Source of the DNA: Casuarina equisetifolia
Lineage: Eukaryota > Streptophyta > Magnoliopsida > Fagales > Casuarinaceae
Length of the DNA stretch: 64,000 nt
NCBI GenBank assembly: GCA_028551475.1
Contig: CM052356.1
Location: 3,544,001 to 3,608,000, forward strand
Direction: 5' to 3'
Shown here: positions 36,882-48,065 of the stretch, in pieces
Layout of the letters: each line of letters begins with the position of its first letter
Position numbering within the stretch: the first letter of the stretch is position 1
Translations under genes and position numbers: made by a program
The notes under the pieces: generated by a model
Database searches by the model: none
What the model was told of the DNA's origin: nothing
The model's input: the letters and a program-made list of their open reading frames with translations, nothing else

Positions 36882-38322
36882 TGATAACTCTATTTTTATA
36901 GAGTTATTTTGACTATTTTAGGATATAAATAATACAAGTTTTATAAGATAATATTTAAGTTTTGATATATTTATGTAAATTGGTGTTATTTATGCAGCAA
37001 ACCTCAAAAGAGCAAAAGAAATAAAGGAAGAGAAAGTTACAAAAAGGCATGTGAAGAAGACAAGGAAAGAAAAAAAAGTCAAAAGAAGAAAAGAGGAGGC
37101 AACGTGTAAAGTAGCAAAAGAGGAGGAAAAGGACAAAAAAGGACAAGAAAGGAAATAAAGGAAAAGGGGTAAAAAAGTGAATTACTAAGGGAGAATCTTA
37201 GGGCACGCATCCCAAGATAGCATAAAAAGGCAAAGGAACATGAATTAAAAGGGAGAAGGTGCCACACAAGAGAAGAAGAGAGAGAAGGCACCGCACAAGA
37301 GAAGAAGAAAGAGAAGAGAGAGAAAAGAAGAAGAAGCCGCGTGTTGCCGCCAAAACCAACCAAGGAAGAGAGAAAAAGTGAGAGAAGAAAGAGAAAACCA
37401 AGAAAGAAAAAGAGAAATATAGGCGCGAAAGCTTCCCTCTACTTATCATTCTTGAATTGTAGGAATTCTGTAAAGAATTCTTAAAGAAAAGACAGTGTGG
37501 TGACAACTTTCCTGTTTTTTTATTTAAGATGTTTTGCTTAATTTCTACTATTGCTTTGGTTTGTTATTTTATTATGTTCTAAACTTCTTTTGTTAGAGCG
37601 AAGATGTAGCCTAACTATGATAATGTAAATTTTATAAGTTTTTATGTTTTGCAAGATATTTTATTTATGTGAGTTATATATTATTATGCTTAATGCTTTT
37701 AAGTGATTGGCCACCACTTGAATGATTTGATGTGCATATTTGAGACTAAGAGGTAATACTATGCAATTGCTTCTTATAATATATAACCATGAATTAAATG
37801 TGGATAGACATATACCATGTTATTTGTGTGGCTTTCGGTGATAAGATGATCGAAAGATTTATTGTAAACCAAGAATATTCACAGATCCTAATGCATTTGG
37901 TTTGTTTCAATTCACATATAGAGATATAGTGAATTAATGAACTAAATAGGTTTACTATACCTAGACATAGGATAGTAAATAAATTAGGAAGTTCCGCCAT
38001 CACATGGGTAATATCATTCTTGTAGGCATAAACTATGAAAATTCATATCTAGTAGTTATGGTGAAATCGGAAGCTCTAACATGTTTCTCATCTTGATTTT
38101 TCTTACTTGGATTCAATTTTAATTAGTCTTGAGTTTTCATTTTAAAAGTTTTAAATTTTAATTCATCATCAACAATATTTTGATTTGCTACATAAATTTT
38201 TGGATTAATTCATCATTAGTACTTAATCAGTTTAGTATTCACCAATCTTCGTGGGATGATACTTTTCTTATCATTATATTATTTGTTCGACATGTTCACT
38301 TGCATTTAAAATTCACCGAACG
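36882..38322 (+). repeat. Element 1, 3' LTR
   Basis: It is co-linear with 28372-29791, with a few small indels, and many of the differences are CpG sites lost in this copy. The last base is G instead of the expected A. It is followed by the target duplication CCAAG. Minus-strand frames inside it are shadows. Confidence 0.92.
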
Positions 38323-38800
38323 CCAAGCATGATGGAGAAGGTATGTCATTATACAAAATTAACAAAAATGTCACACATTGGATGCTCCAGTTATTTGCCC
38401 TTATACAAGTCAACGTTTAGGTAAGTTTTCTTGATCAAATCTCATTATGTGTGTTAAAAATTCTTGTTGTTTCTACCCCATTAAGAAAAGGAGATTAGGT
38501 CAAGTGGCAACCCCCACTAGCAGGGCAATACAAATTGAATATGGATGGTTCAAGCATAATGGGAAATAATGCTAGAAGAAGAGTACTTAGAAATCATGAT
38601 GGGAGCATCATTATGGCATTTTCACTTAAGTTGGCACCAAGTAATAGTGTGGATGCTGATGCTTACACCTTACTAGAAAGCCTCAAGATATGTCAAGAAG
38701 GGAATCAAATGCCCCATATAATTAAATCAAACTCCTTCTATTTAGTTTAATGTCTACTTAAAAAATGGAAAACTCTGTGGAACTAAAGTATGTCATTCAA
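38323..38800 (+). pseudogene. LINE RNase H domain
   Basis: After the element 1 target duplication the LINE resumes. 38500-38750 reads as the RNase H domain found at the C-terminus of plant LINEs: 'WQPPLAGQYKLNMDGSS' then 'VLRNHDGSIIMAFS' and an 'LLESLKICQEG' helix. The frame at 38535-38750 is the longest open piece. It is degenerate. Confidence 0.72.
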
Positions 38801-38934
38801 TAGTGCCTCTCCATGATACCAACATATGCAACAGTCCAACATGTGTATCGCAAGGGAAATGTAGTTACAGATCATCTTGCTAATTACTAGCATATAGTCC
38901 AAAATGTGGAATTATTTGATCATTCTAGATCATT

Positions 38935-39208
38935 GCTAGGCCATGTTTAGCAATTTTCATGCAAGATCAGTTAGGCCTAAGTAACTATAGACCACCATAG
39001 GGTTAAGCGAATATATGCCCAATGTATTTTATGCTATCATTGCAAGTTTTTATGGAAATTTGATATATATGGCATTTTACCTTTTCTAAGGTTAGGCTTA
39101 TAGCCTACCTTTGTACTTATTTGAGGTATGGTTATTATGCCCAACCTTATTGTTATTAATAAAATTTATTAGGGTATAGTCCTTTTCTTTTTTTTTTTTT
39201 AAAAAAAA
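38935..39208 (+). other. LINE 3' UTR and tail
   Basis: This region matches the truncated copy at 47620-47908 over its length and ends in a T-run plus A-run (39189-39208). After that the neprosin copy A upstream region resumes. Confidence 0.7.
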
Positions 39209-40140
39209 GCACATAGTTATCTTTCTCATTCATCATGAAGGACTAATCATGGGACCCCAAACTTAAATATCAAAATAGTAAGATAATTCATATTGTGGAT
39301 GCCCCATTCAACATTAAGCTATAAAGTCTGCCTTTACAATTAGTATACTTACTAAAGTAGGATTGCACCAGCACCTTTGCCGAGAATTCCTTGCAAGCAA
39401 CCTAGTGCTAAAGGTAAATTATAGCTGATATAAAGTAATAGTCACCCCAATGTCTTTATATTTCATCTTATACTGCTTAGAGGAAAAGCAAAAGGCAAAC
39501 TAGGAATCTCAATCATGCAAAGATGAGCATCAAAGAGAAGTTATGAGTTAAAAGTTCTTAAACTAAAGTATTTTGATTTCAAATTAGAAATATTTATCAG
39601 ACATGATGAAACTCTTCCCAAAATTAAATTAAAAACCTTTTTAAAAAAAAAAAGAAATTGGTGCATGAATTTATTTAGTTAAGGACAGTGGTAATTGAAG
39701 GTTTGTAGTAATAATGGAGAGAATAAATCAACCTTTGAATATTTCTAGAAATCTTTGAAAAAATATTACATCCAATAAAGATTCCATCATAATGAAAAAG
39801 TAACTAACTTTGATGAAATCCCATTAGAGTGTAAGAAAACTTGAGCAATTTAGCTTCTTCTTTTTTCTTTTTTTCCTTTCTGACTTAAGGCATGTAAGAG
39901 ACCTAAAGGTCGTATTGGACTTATATGCCAAAAAATCCTAGATTTTTTTTAAAACAATTAGGCATGATATTATTTTGTTTAAGAATAATGCTAATAGAGG
40001 TCTATCATAATAGTAGATGGAATAAATCAACCATTATAAATATTGGTGGAAAGCATGGAAAAAATTTAGTTATTATCTTTTGATAAAAAGTATTACATCA
40101 CATGCACTTGTGCATCATGTGCGTCATGTGATGTAAAAAA
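39209..40140 (-). repeat. Neprosin copy A upstream region, continued
   Basis: It is co-linear with 46020-46570 (copy B) and 52965-53560 (intact gene), for example the block 'gatgccccattcaacat'. It joins 15290 across the LINE. No gene was seen. Confidence 0.6.
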
Positions 40141-40149
40141 TATTACATC

Positions 40150-41100
40150 ACCGCACTCTGTGACAAAACCCCATCCCAAATTCATCTTGTGATCAAATTT
40201 ATCCCTTTGCGGGCTGATCCTTTTTCCTGTGTAAACCTTAATTTCTCTCGTCTAGGTTTTCCATTGTCTTCAAACAAACCCCAAGAACAATTCAGTGTAG
40301 GTGCATCCACTTTGGAAAGTATAATGCCTCATTCCATTAAAACCTCCGTCCTTGAATCTAGGTTTGGCCTTAACTTTCCCTTACCATCTTATTGCTCTAT
40401 CAAGGGGCAAAAGACAACCTTCCTTCAACTTCTAGTTGATTTCTTGCTAGTATTACCAAATATTCCTTTAGGTCCAAAGATTCCACAAATTTAGAATGGA
40501 ACTCTAACTTTTTCCCTTTCTGTGGAATAGGAACAAGGTGGCGATTGACATTTTCAAATTCACTTTATGGCCAAATTTGCCATGTTAATGCCTCTGGTGG
40601 AGCTTTTTGCCCACCATGTACATTACATGGGCTCTAGCACAACCAATCATCATCGGTTCGCTAGCTTATCAGCATTCAGCTTCAATAGGAGGCAGATTTT
40701 GCCATAGCCCAATCTTGTGAATCTTATGAATCCAAAAACCATCAGTACATTATTATTCATTGGACTAAAGATATCTATAAGAATCAAGATTCACACTTAG
40801 ATGATCCAGGTGAAGATACCATAATTGCTTAGTCACTTTCAGATATCTTCTTCAGAACCTTAGAGATACTCTAGGTTGCTTTCTGCAAGCTCACGAGAGT
40901 ATTTTCTACTTTGAGAATGGTATATGCCATAAAATCTATGTGGAAATGGACATCTTGCAAACACTACACTCTTAGATCTATTGAGAAGTGGACTAGGGAA
41001 ACCTTTCTTGCAACCCTTGGAATACTTGTATCCATAGTGGTTTTGCTTTCACTACCGCTTACAAGGTTACTCTATTGTTAGTCATTGTAAACTGCAAACC
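40150..41100 (+). repeat. Dispersed repeat, second copy
   Basis: It is co-linear with 1251-2170. A 101-aa open frame at 40189-40494 is not kept in the first copy and resembles nothing I know. It precedes a Ty3/gypsy gag relic and may be its 5' internal region. Confidence 0.45.
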
Positions 41101-41740
41101 ATCGCTAAATAAAATGAGTTTCAACAAGATAGAGAAGCTAGACAAGTTGAATGGGCAAAGGCTTTGACCAAACGGAACAACAATGGAATTTTTATCCTTT
41201 GATAAGGCTCAACTCACTTCCCTTGCCTTAAATGCTATTGAAGGGGTTGGTGAGGATCTTAACATTGCTGCTACGACTTTGGTGGCCATTTTTCAAGCAA
41301 TTGTCACCAAAAGTGAAAGAAAAACACAAGGAAGCTTAAAACACCTCCCAAAGTCATGTCTAGTTTATAAACCAAGGTAGTTAAATTAGATTTTCTTAGG
41401 TTTGAGGATAGAGAAGATCCAACAGGTTGGATCAATCAGGCCAATCAATTCTTTGATTACAACTAAATCTCTGATGATAGAAAAGGTCCTATTGGCTTGC
41501 TGACATTTAGGAAAAGATGCCTAAATCTGATATCAACTATTCAAAGAAAACATGGTTGAACAACCCTTTACATGGCCATTTTTAACAAAAGAGCTGCTTG
41601 AAAGATATGGTCCCTCTAATTATCAGGATTTTTTTAGTAGATCTCACAAAATTGAAGGGATTGTAGTCTACTATAGGATCAATTTTTCAAATTATTAATC
41701 AAATATGGAAAATTATTGGTGGAGCACCAAATACGATGCT
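41101..41740 (+). pseudogene. Ty3/gypsy gag relic
   Basis: Broken frames around 41380-41720 resemble Ty3/gypsy gag: 'VKLDFLRFEDREDPTGWI.QANQFF' followed by an 'LERYGPSNYQDFF'-like block. This lineage differs from element 1. No RT was seen nearby. Confidence 0.55.
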
Positions 41741-42360
41741 TTTTTGGGGGACTTTGTTAAGATCTAGCTTGACCTAAGTTAACTTTCGAGTACAAGGGTT
41801 TTTTGAAGGAATAAAGATTGTTAGGATTGGGTTTCTAGAAGACTAAAAATAGGATAAGATATGATAAGATAAAACATAGTTTTATTAGAGTTCTAATACG
41901 AGTTGAAATAGGATTTCTATTATGTCTATAGAAGGCATTCTCAACCTTAGAATAAGCACCCATCATCAATGAGGAGAATTCCTTATTTTATCATTAGTAT
42001 TTTCTCTTACATCTAGGTATAGATTTTTATTGCTTTATTATGAGTAGTTTATTTGTAGCCTCGTAGTTTCATATTGTTAGTTAATCTATTATTGTTATTG
42101 TGTTCTTTATTGGATTGGTATCAATAAATGAGTATGATTTTATTTGGAGTTTCTTGTATTCTTAATTGTGGACTTGTCTAGGATTCAAGTCCTAATAGAC
42201 TTGGAGACAATTTCTAGATTGGTGTTCAAGCACGATGATTGTATTCCCTAGCTATTGCAAGTGCTTAGCTTAATTGTATGAAGGCAAGGTGTCCTTGGGA
42301 ATGGTTGAGAATGTAGAATTTGGAGCTAGAAATTATGAAAAAAAAAGCTTCTGTAACCAT
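41741..42360. other. Unassigned, possible solo LTR
   Basis: The sequence from about 41818 ('tgttaggattggg') to about 42280 separates gag-like from knuckle-like parts of a Ty3/gypsy relic. This could be an inserted LTR. Ends and a target duplication were not established. Confidence 0.25.
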
Positions 42361-42369
42361 CTATTTGGC

Positions 42370-42520
42370 TCATTGATGGAAAGTAAGGCATGCGGGATCT
42401 ACTACCATTGTGATGAAAGTTTTTGTCCTAGAGCACCTTTGTAAACGGTGTTTCATGATTGTCAAAGCTTAGCCAAAGGAGGAAAAAGATATAATTGAAG
42501 AAGAAAGATTTTTAGAATTA
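42370..42520 (+). pseudogene. Ty3/gypsy zinc-knuckle / pre-protease relic
   Basis: Two overlapping frames read 'YYHCDESFCPRAPL' and 'HLCKRCFMIVKA'. Joined by one frameshift they resemble the C-x2-C...H..C region before the protease of chromovirus-like elements. This is a short match, so confidence is limited. Confidence 0.4.
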
Positions 42521-42918
42521 AACATTGGGGACAAGGTTCCTATTGAAAAATGGGGGATCATCACATTCAACATCTTAAAGCAAGACCAATTCAAAAAGAA
42601 GTAAACAAAATATGGGATAGATTTTTATAGATATTATTTCCATCCCAAGGAAGATGCTAATCCATCCAACTATCAATGAAGAAGATAAGAAATTCAAATT
42701 AAAAGATGAAGTTAAAAGATAAAGCCAAGTGTTAATTTAATCACTAGTGTTTTTAGAGACAATTATATTATTCCTCTTAAAACTAAACTTAAACTATTAA
42801 AGTGAAAATAAATAAGGTCACTAGTTCAACTACACTTCGAAAATAATGAAGTGGTCAAGAATGCACAATATAATATGATACTTCCACTCAATATGAATTG
42901 GTTATGGCAATTACTTAC

Positions 42919-44299
42919 TTCCCACCTAGTTGTTCGTTTGTCTAGTTTCATCAGTGAAGCATTCATAATGCATATGCTATTTTTATATATTGATCAGCTA
43001 ACACTATGAGGTTCCATACATCTATAAGTGCTTGGCTCCATAACTCTGGCTATGGAACACTAATGCTATAGACTAAATTTAGAAGAATGAAGGAACTTGA
43101 GTTTCTTACACCAGTACAGGAACACGTCATGTACTTTAATCCTAAAGTTTCTTACATGGAAGCCTTGGAAGTCAATTACGGAGGTGCCACAAGACTTGTT
43201 ATCTAGATAATTCCTTCTTGCAAATTATTGTTTATCAAATGTTTCTTTAAAGTCATTCTAATAGGGAAGGATCCAAGAGGGCAAGAAATAATAGCCACAA
43301 ATACTGGAAACACATCTATTCTTTAACCTTCATCTTTCATCCATTTAGGAATGGTTTTTGGTTTCATCTAAAAAGAACTAAATGCATAAATATGCTAATA
43401 CATCTTGATCAATGAACATTACCAAGCTGGCATAGCTTGGTAGGTCTATCACATCTTGAGCATTAAAGAAGGAGAAATGAAAAGAAACATTGCTCACTTG
43501 AATTGCATGATTCTTGAGTAAATGATGGCAAAAAGCAAGCTATTTGTAGATGTCAATGCAATTGACAATATCACCATATCTAGTTTGTTTATTGAACGAA
43601 TGTAGAAAATGAATAGAGGGAACTCATTGCATGTAGATCTCACAATATCAACTTGAAAAGATGGTAATATCAATAATAGAGAAGTCCAACACTAAGCTTA
43701 CTAACAAAACCAAATTGTTAATCTATGTAGTTTTGAAGGGTGATAAAATTGGAATCATCATAAGGATCATCCTACTTTAAAAGAGTTTTTCTCTAATGCC
43801 ATTGTTAATATCCTTGTAATACTATTGTTACCTTTGTTTTATCATAAACTTATTAGTATCCATCATAGGCCCCTATTCCATGCATAACAAGAAATAAATA
43901 AATAGTTATACACTTCTTACAATTCATCTTACAAAATGTTTGAGATTGAAAAGTCAAAGATCAAGGATATATATGTTAATATTAAACAGCTCTAAAAATC
44001 ACTTATATAGATGGATTGTTTCCTTTTCTTACCTCAAAATATAATGGTCATCCTAATTCCCTCTTTAGAACTAAAGAATTCACTTGCTTAAAGAAACTAA
44101 AAGGAAGTTTCCAAAATCATAGAATCATAACCTACAAACTCTTTATTGTAAGTTTATTTATAAGTTGGAGTTATATTTCTAGCTCTAGATCTTCTTCCTC
44201 ATATAATCTTTCCCATTTTTGGATTGCATTAGAATCTAAAAGGAGAGCAAAGAGAATTAACAATAAAAATGTTGTATTCTTGGAACATTTAGTAGCCAT
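42919..44299 (-). pseudogene. Neprosin-family pseudogene, copy B (exons 1-4)
   Basis: The order and spacing match the intact gene. Exon 4-like DNA starts at 42919, exon 3-like is at about 43155-43371, exon 2-like at about 43490-43585, and exon 1-like at 44132-44299 with a good signal peptide (MATKCSKNTTFLLLILFALLLDS). Exon 2-like has a stop inside the YK.LAF motif, and exon 1-like ends with stops. Exons 5-7 are missing. It is a pseudogene. Confidence 0.72.
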
Positions 44300-46570
44300 T
44301 TTCTTGAAACCAACCTTAATTTTTCTTCCAAGAATTTCATATAAAAACAAGAAAGCAAGTCCATTGAAAATCGTATAAATAACTAAATTGGAAAGAAATA
44401 CTTTTATTGACTTGAGCATTGACATGATAGAGCAAAACAATCATTAGCTATCTTTATTTACAATTTATAATTGAAGCTCAACATTCAACACAAAAAATTT
44501 GTTACACATGCAATAATAAATGTTTCCTTTATATGAAATCTATTAAGGGCAAGATTTTGATTAGGACTTTCTTTAAGTAATGGTAATTTATGTATTGGAA
44601 AATATGGCCAATGAATTTAATGCAAATTTATGTCACCTTTGGAAAAGATTGTGATAAGACCAAACTGCAAAATTAAACCCCAAAGGTTTAGTCGTTTAGC
44701 CAACTAGTTCGATGGTAAGTTAGTGGGGATCCCAACCATGAGATTTGGGGTTCAACACCCGTGTGCATGAGTTTGGTGTGTGAGTTATAACATTCAAAAA
44801 TTAAAAAAATTAAAAAAACAAAAAACAAAAAAACCCAAAGGACTACCAGAACATTCTCTTCCATTTTTAGTTCCTATATTCATGCAACTTTAATATTGAC
44901 TTTGTTGATAATTTACCTTTCTCTCTTCACCTATGTAAACCTATTTAAGCTATCCAAAGGTCTATTGCTTGTATCAATACATTCTGTAAGTAGATACACA
45001 ACAAGCTTTCAAGCTTTACACTCATTCTCATTTTTCTTCTGCCTTTAAGATGTGAAATTGTTGAAGATACTCATTACTCAAGAAAGATATTCATCACATG
45101 AGACATATTTTGATAATCAAAGTTAATTGGATTTCGAGGACTTAATGGCTATAGACAAGATTTATTTCTTGTTCCATTGTTTTATTAGTTTCCCTTCTAT
45201 TGTATTTCTGTGATTGTTGCTTTTACAATTTGTAAGGCCTATTAAAAAGTGGTAGCTTTCAATATAAAGATAAAGATAGTTTTATTTTTGTTTTTCTTTC
45301 TCTATTCTCTCAACAAAAAAGAATTTATGGCATCAGTACTTTTTAGGTTCACACCAGTATGAAGTGATTGCCAAATTGTGCTTGGGGAATTTTCTCGAAC
45401 GTTAAATGCAACAATGTCAACAGAAGCAAAAACGACTAATCATTCAATAGGGCCTGCAGGCATATTGGTGCCAAATTAAAATAAGTTTGCAACTATACGG
45501 CCCATAATAAATGTATCTTACTTTTTATTTAGTTCTTTTTCCAAACTGAAGGAAATTTACTGGAAACAAAGGGATATATGTAGTATAATGTTATTATATA
45601 AGCAAAACCTAAAAATGAAAAAACATTTTGCTCTTAAAGCCTAAATTGTCCAGGGAATGGCCTACCATAAACAAATAAATAAAAAAATTGCTTTAGACAT
45701 TCAAAGAAAAAGTAATCTTAAAGCAAAAGAATAGATTCTTTGCTTCCACTCATTCCTCCCATGTCACAAGAAATTAATCCTTCTACTTGTAGCCTTTACT
45801 AGGTAAAATAATTGAGGAGATAGTTTCTCGAATTCCTGCTCCTATCTCACATTGCTCGCCGATTATGCATCCTTATCCTTGACTATTCAAAGCAAAACAA
45901 TAAAAGGTTCTACATATGGCTAGTTATCCAATTGGTACACGAAGATAAAACTATTAATAGTGATGATACCTTTATTAGAGTTTTACCAGGTAGTAAATAG
46001 TCAACCTCGGAGGTCAAAGCACGTAGGTACCTCTCTTGTTCATCACGATGAACTAATCATGGGACCCCAAACTCAAATTTCAAAATACTAAGATATTTCA
46101 TATTTTGGATGCCCCATTCAACATTGAGTTGACAATTCTGACTTCATAATTAGTATACGGGTTACATTAGCACCTTTGCCAAGAATTACCTGCTAGCAAC
46201 CTAGTGTTAGACTGAATTATAGTTGATAAAAAGCAACAATCACCCCAATGTCTTTATGTTTCACCTTATGCTGCTTAGATGAAAAGCCAAAGGCAAATTA
46301 AAAATCTCCATCATGCAAAGATAAGTGTCAAAAACAAGTTATGAATTGAAAGGATGTTCTTACACTTAAGTGTTAACATTTCAAATTAGAAGTACTTCTC
46401 ATATACGAAACTCTTCCAATAGTTTAAATTAAAAAACTTCATATTATTTTTTAAAAAGAATTGGGCATGAGTTAATTTGGTTAGGGATAGCTGTAACTTA
46501 AGGTCTATAGTAATAGTAGATAGAATAAATCAACCTCTGAATATTGCTAGGAAATTTGGAAAAAAAAAAT
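44300..46570 (-). repeat. Upstream region of neprosin copy B
   Basis: It is co-linear with 52000-53560 and with the split copy A region. A SINE at 44687-44833 and extra sequence to about 45000 interrupt it. No separate gene was seen. Confidence 0.6.
44687..44833 (+). mobile_element. tRNA-derived SINE
   Basis: The head has an A-box-like segment (TTTAGCCAACTAG...GATGG, about 44694-44713) and a good B-box (GGTTCAACACC, about 44749-44759). These are the internal pol III promoter parts of tRNA genes. The A-rich tail is at about 44798-44833. An 8-bp direct repeat CCCAAAGG flanks it (44679-44686, 44834-44841). At about 147 bp it fits a plant SINE. It lies in DNA that the sister neprosin copies have without it. 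Confidence 0.7.
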
Positions 46571-47030
46571 TCCTTCCTATTTATTATGAGATAGTTGATA
46601 ATGATCCATATCCCTTTTACCTTTCCAACCAAGCTTAGAATTTGATTGTGAGTGCTTCACATTAACAGCGTGATATTCTTAGAATCAATTGTGTGAGGGC
46701 AATCTTTTCTTGCATAAGCCACCATACTTGCCTCGCTAGAATTAATTGTGCAAGTCTTATTGTCTGTCCTATACTGGACAAATCAAATATTTCTACTTAA
46801 CATCTACCGATATTAAGTAAAAACGTTTTTAGAAAAATTAGTTGAATAAACCAAATCTAAGGAACAAGAAAATTTCAAGACTACTAAATCAATTTTAATA
46901 GAAGAATATTGCCTTATTTTACTCCATATTTGTCTTAAAAATTTAAAATAAATAATTAAATGGAACTAAGAAAAGAAAATGGTTGACACATCCTTTTGTC
47001 TTTTATCAGTTTATTGGTAAGGTAGTCAAT
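46571..47030. other. Intergenic, nothing recognised
   Basis: AT-rich DNA between copies B and C. No gene or repeat was recognised. Confidence 0.4.
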
Positions 47031-47187
47031 AAGAATGAAAAGAGGAGATGAAAAATCATACTAGTTCCCCTTTTACTATTGATAAATAAATAACAATAAA
47101 GATTAGTGCAAGTCCAAAAGAAATCACTTCTTTAAAGAAACCAAAAAAGAAGTTGCCCAAATCAAGGAATCATAACCATACCTAAAA

Positions 47188-47347
47188 ATTCTTTACTATA
47201 GGTTTATTTATAAGGTTGTAGTTGCTTGTTCAACTTTAAATCTTCTTCCTCAAATAATCTTCCCTATCTCTAGACTTCATCAAACTCTAGAAGGAAAGTA
47301 AATGCTCTTAATAGTAAAAAATTTGTATTGTTGGAGTATCTAGTGGT
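47188..47347 (-). pseudogene. Neprosin-family pseudogene, copy C (exon 1 relic)
   Basis: Minus-strand DNA is co-linear with exon 1 of the intact gene and its flanks (47100-47350 against 51720-51965). The reading frame is lost: the start ATG is gone and only a 'NNTNFLLL' trace of the signal peptide remains. DNA upstream of it (47350-48060) matches the shared upstream region with a deletion and a LINE tail insertion. Confidence 0.55.
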
Positions 47348-47619
47348 CTTGTTCCTAAACCTACCCTTAAGAGGAGATGCCTTTTCATTTAAGTTCAACA
47401 CTAGACATGGTTTGTCACATAGGCAATAAATGCTTTTCTTATATGAAATTGACAAAACCAAGGTCAAATAAGCTTTCTTCAACAAGGGCAATTTTAGGTT
47501 TGCACTAGTTGGGAAAGGATGCAACATGGAATGGTTGCCAAATTGAGCTCTATGGATTATCCCCTAATAGTAAATGTAGGGGATGTCAATAAAAGGAAAC
47601 ACAACCAATCATTCAATAG

Positions 47620-47908
47620 TTCATTGTCACGCCCATATTTAGCAATTTTTATGTAGGATTAGTTAGGCCTAGGTAACTATAGACTACCATAAGTTTAAGC
47701 GAATGTGTTATCCAATGTATTTCATGCTTTCATTTCAAGTTTTTATATGGCAGTTTGATATGTAAGAAATTTACATTTTCTAAGAGTTAGGCTTATACCC
47801 TACCTTTATATTTATCCGAGGTATGGTTATTACACCCAACCTTATTATTATTAATAAAATTTATCAATGTACCATTCTTGTTTCTAATAGAAAAAAAACA
47901 AAAAAAAA
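47620..47908 (+). mobile_element. 5'-truncated LINE tail
   Basis: It matches 38935-39200 of the large LINE 3' UTR. It ends in A-rich sequence and is flanked by the direct repeat TCAATAG (47613-47619, 47909-47915). This shows the LINE family was active after the neprosin duplications. Confidence 0.75.
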
Positions 47909-48065
47909 TCAATAGGGCTGAATAGGCATATTTCTGCCAAATTAAAACAAGTTAGCAATTGTAATGTCCATAATAAATGTATCTTGTTTTTTAGATCTTT
48001 TCCCGAACTAAAAAAAGAAATTGATAGAAAGGAAACAATACATTTATAAAACATGGGAATTATCA

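Larger units (their letters stand above)
28372..38322 (+). mobile_element. Element 1: Athila-like Ty3/gypsy retrotransposon, full structure, coding region dead
   Basis: LTRs of 1420 and 1441 bp (28372-29791, 36882-38322) start TGATAACTC and end CCGAACA or CCGAACG. The 5-bp target duplication CCAAG is at 28367-28371 and 38323-38327. A tRNA-Asp primer site, gag, protease, RT, RNase H, integrase and a polypurine tract follow in Ty3/gypsy order. The tRNA-Asp primer, the wording of gag and integrase, and the long 3' non-coding tail fit the Athila lineage. No envelope-like frame is present. The coding region has nine in-frame stops and three frameshifts. The LTRs look about 97-98% identical. Confidence 0.92.
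15300..39208 (+). mobile_element. Near-full-length plant L1-type LINE, split by two LTR elements
   Basis: In order on the plus strand there is a GC-richer 5' leader (15300-15950), an ORF1-like zone with a CCHC-type relic (16000-18430), AP endonuclease (18530-18940), RT (19850-20900), a zf-RVT part (27601-28371), RNase H (38323-38800) and a 3' UTR with T-run/A-run tail (38935-39208). Removing element 3 (21028-27600) and element 1 (28372-38322) leaves about 7.4 kb, reasonable for this class. It interrupts the upstream region of neprosin copy A, which resumes at 39209. All frames are broken. The 5' edge is approximate and the target duplication is unresolved. Confidence 0.75.

Noticed and set aside
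40189-40494. 101-aa frame as a gene
   Set aside because: The paired repeat copy at 1290-1600 does not keep the frame, and the sequence resembles no family I know.
41818-42280. Solo LTR inside the Ty3/gypsy relic
   Set aside because: A TG start is visible, but I found no convincing CA end or target duplication, so it is only noted as possible.
44700-44760. Possible functional tRNA gene
   Set aside because: It has a B-box but no full cloverleaf. The A-rich tail and target duplication mark it as a SINE.
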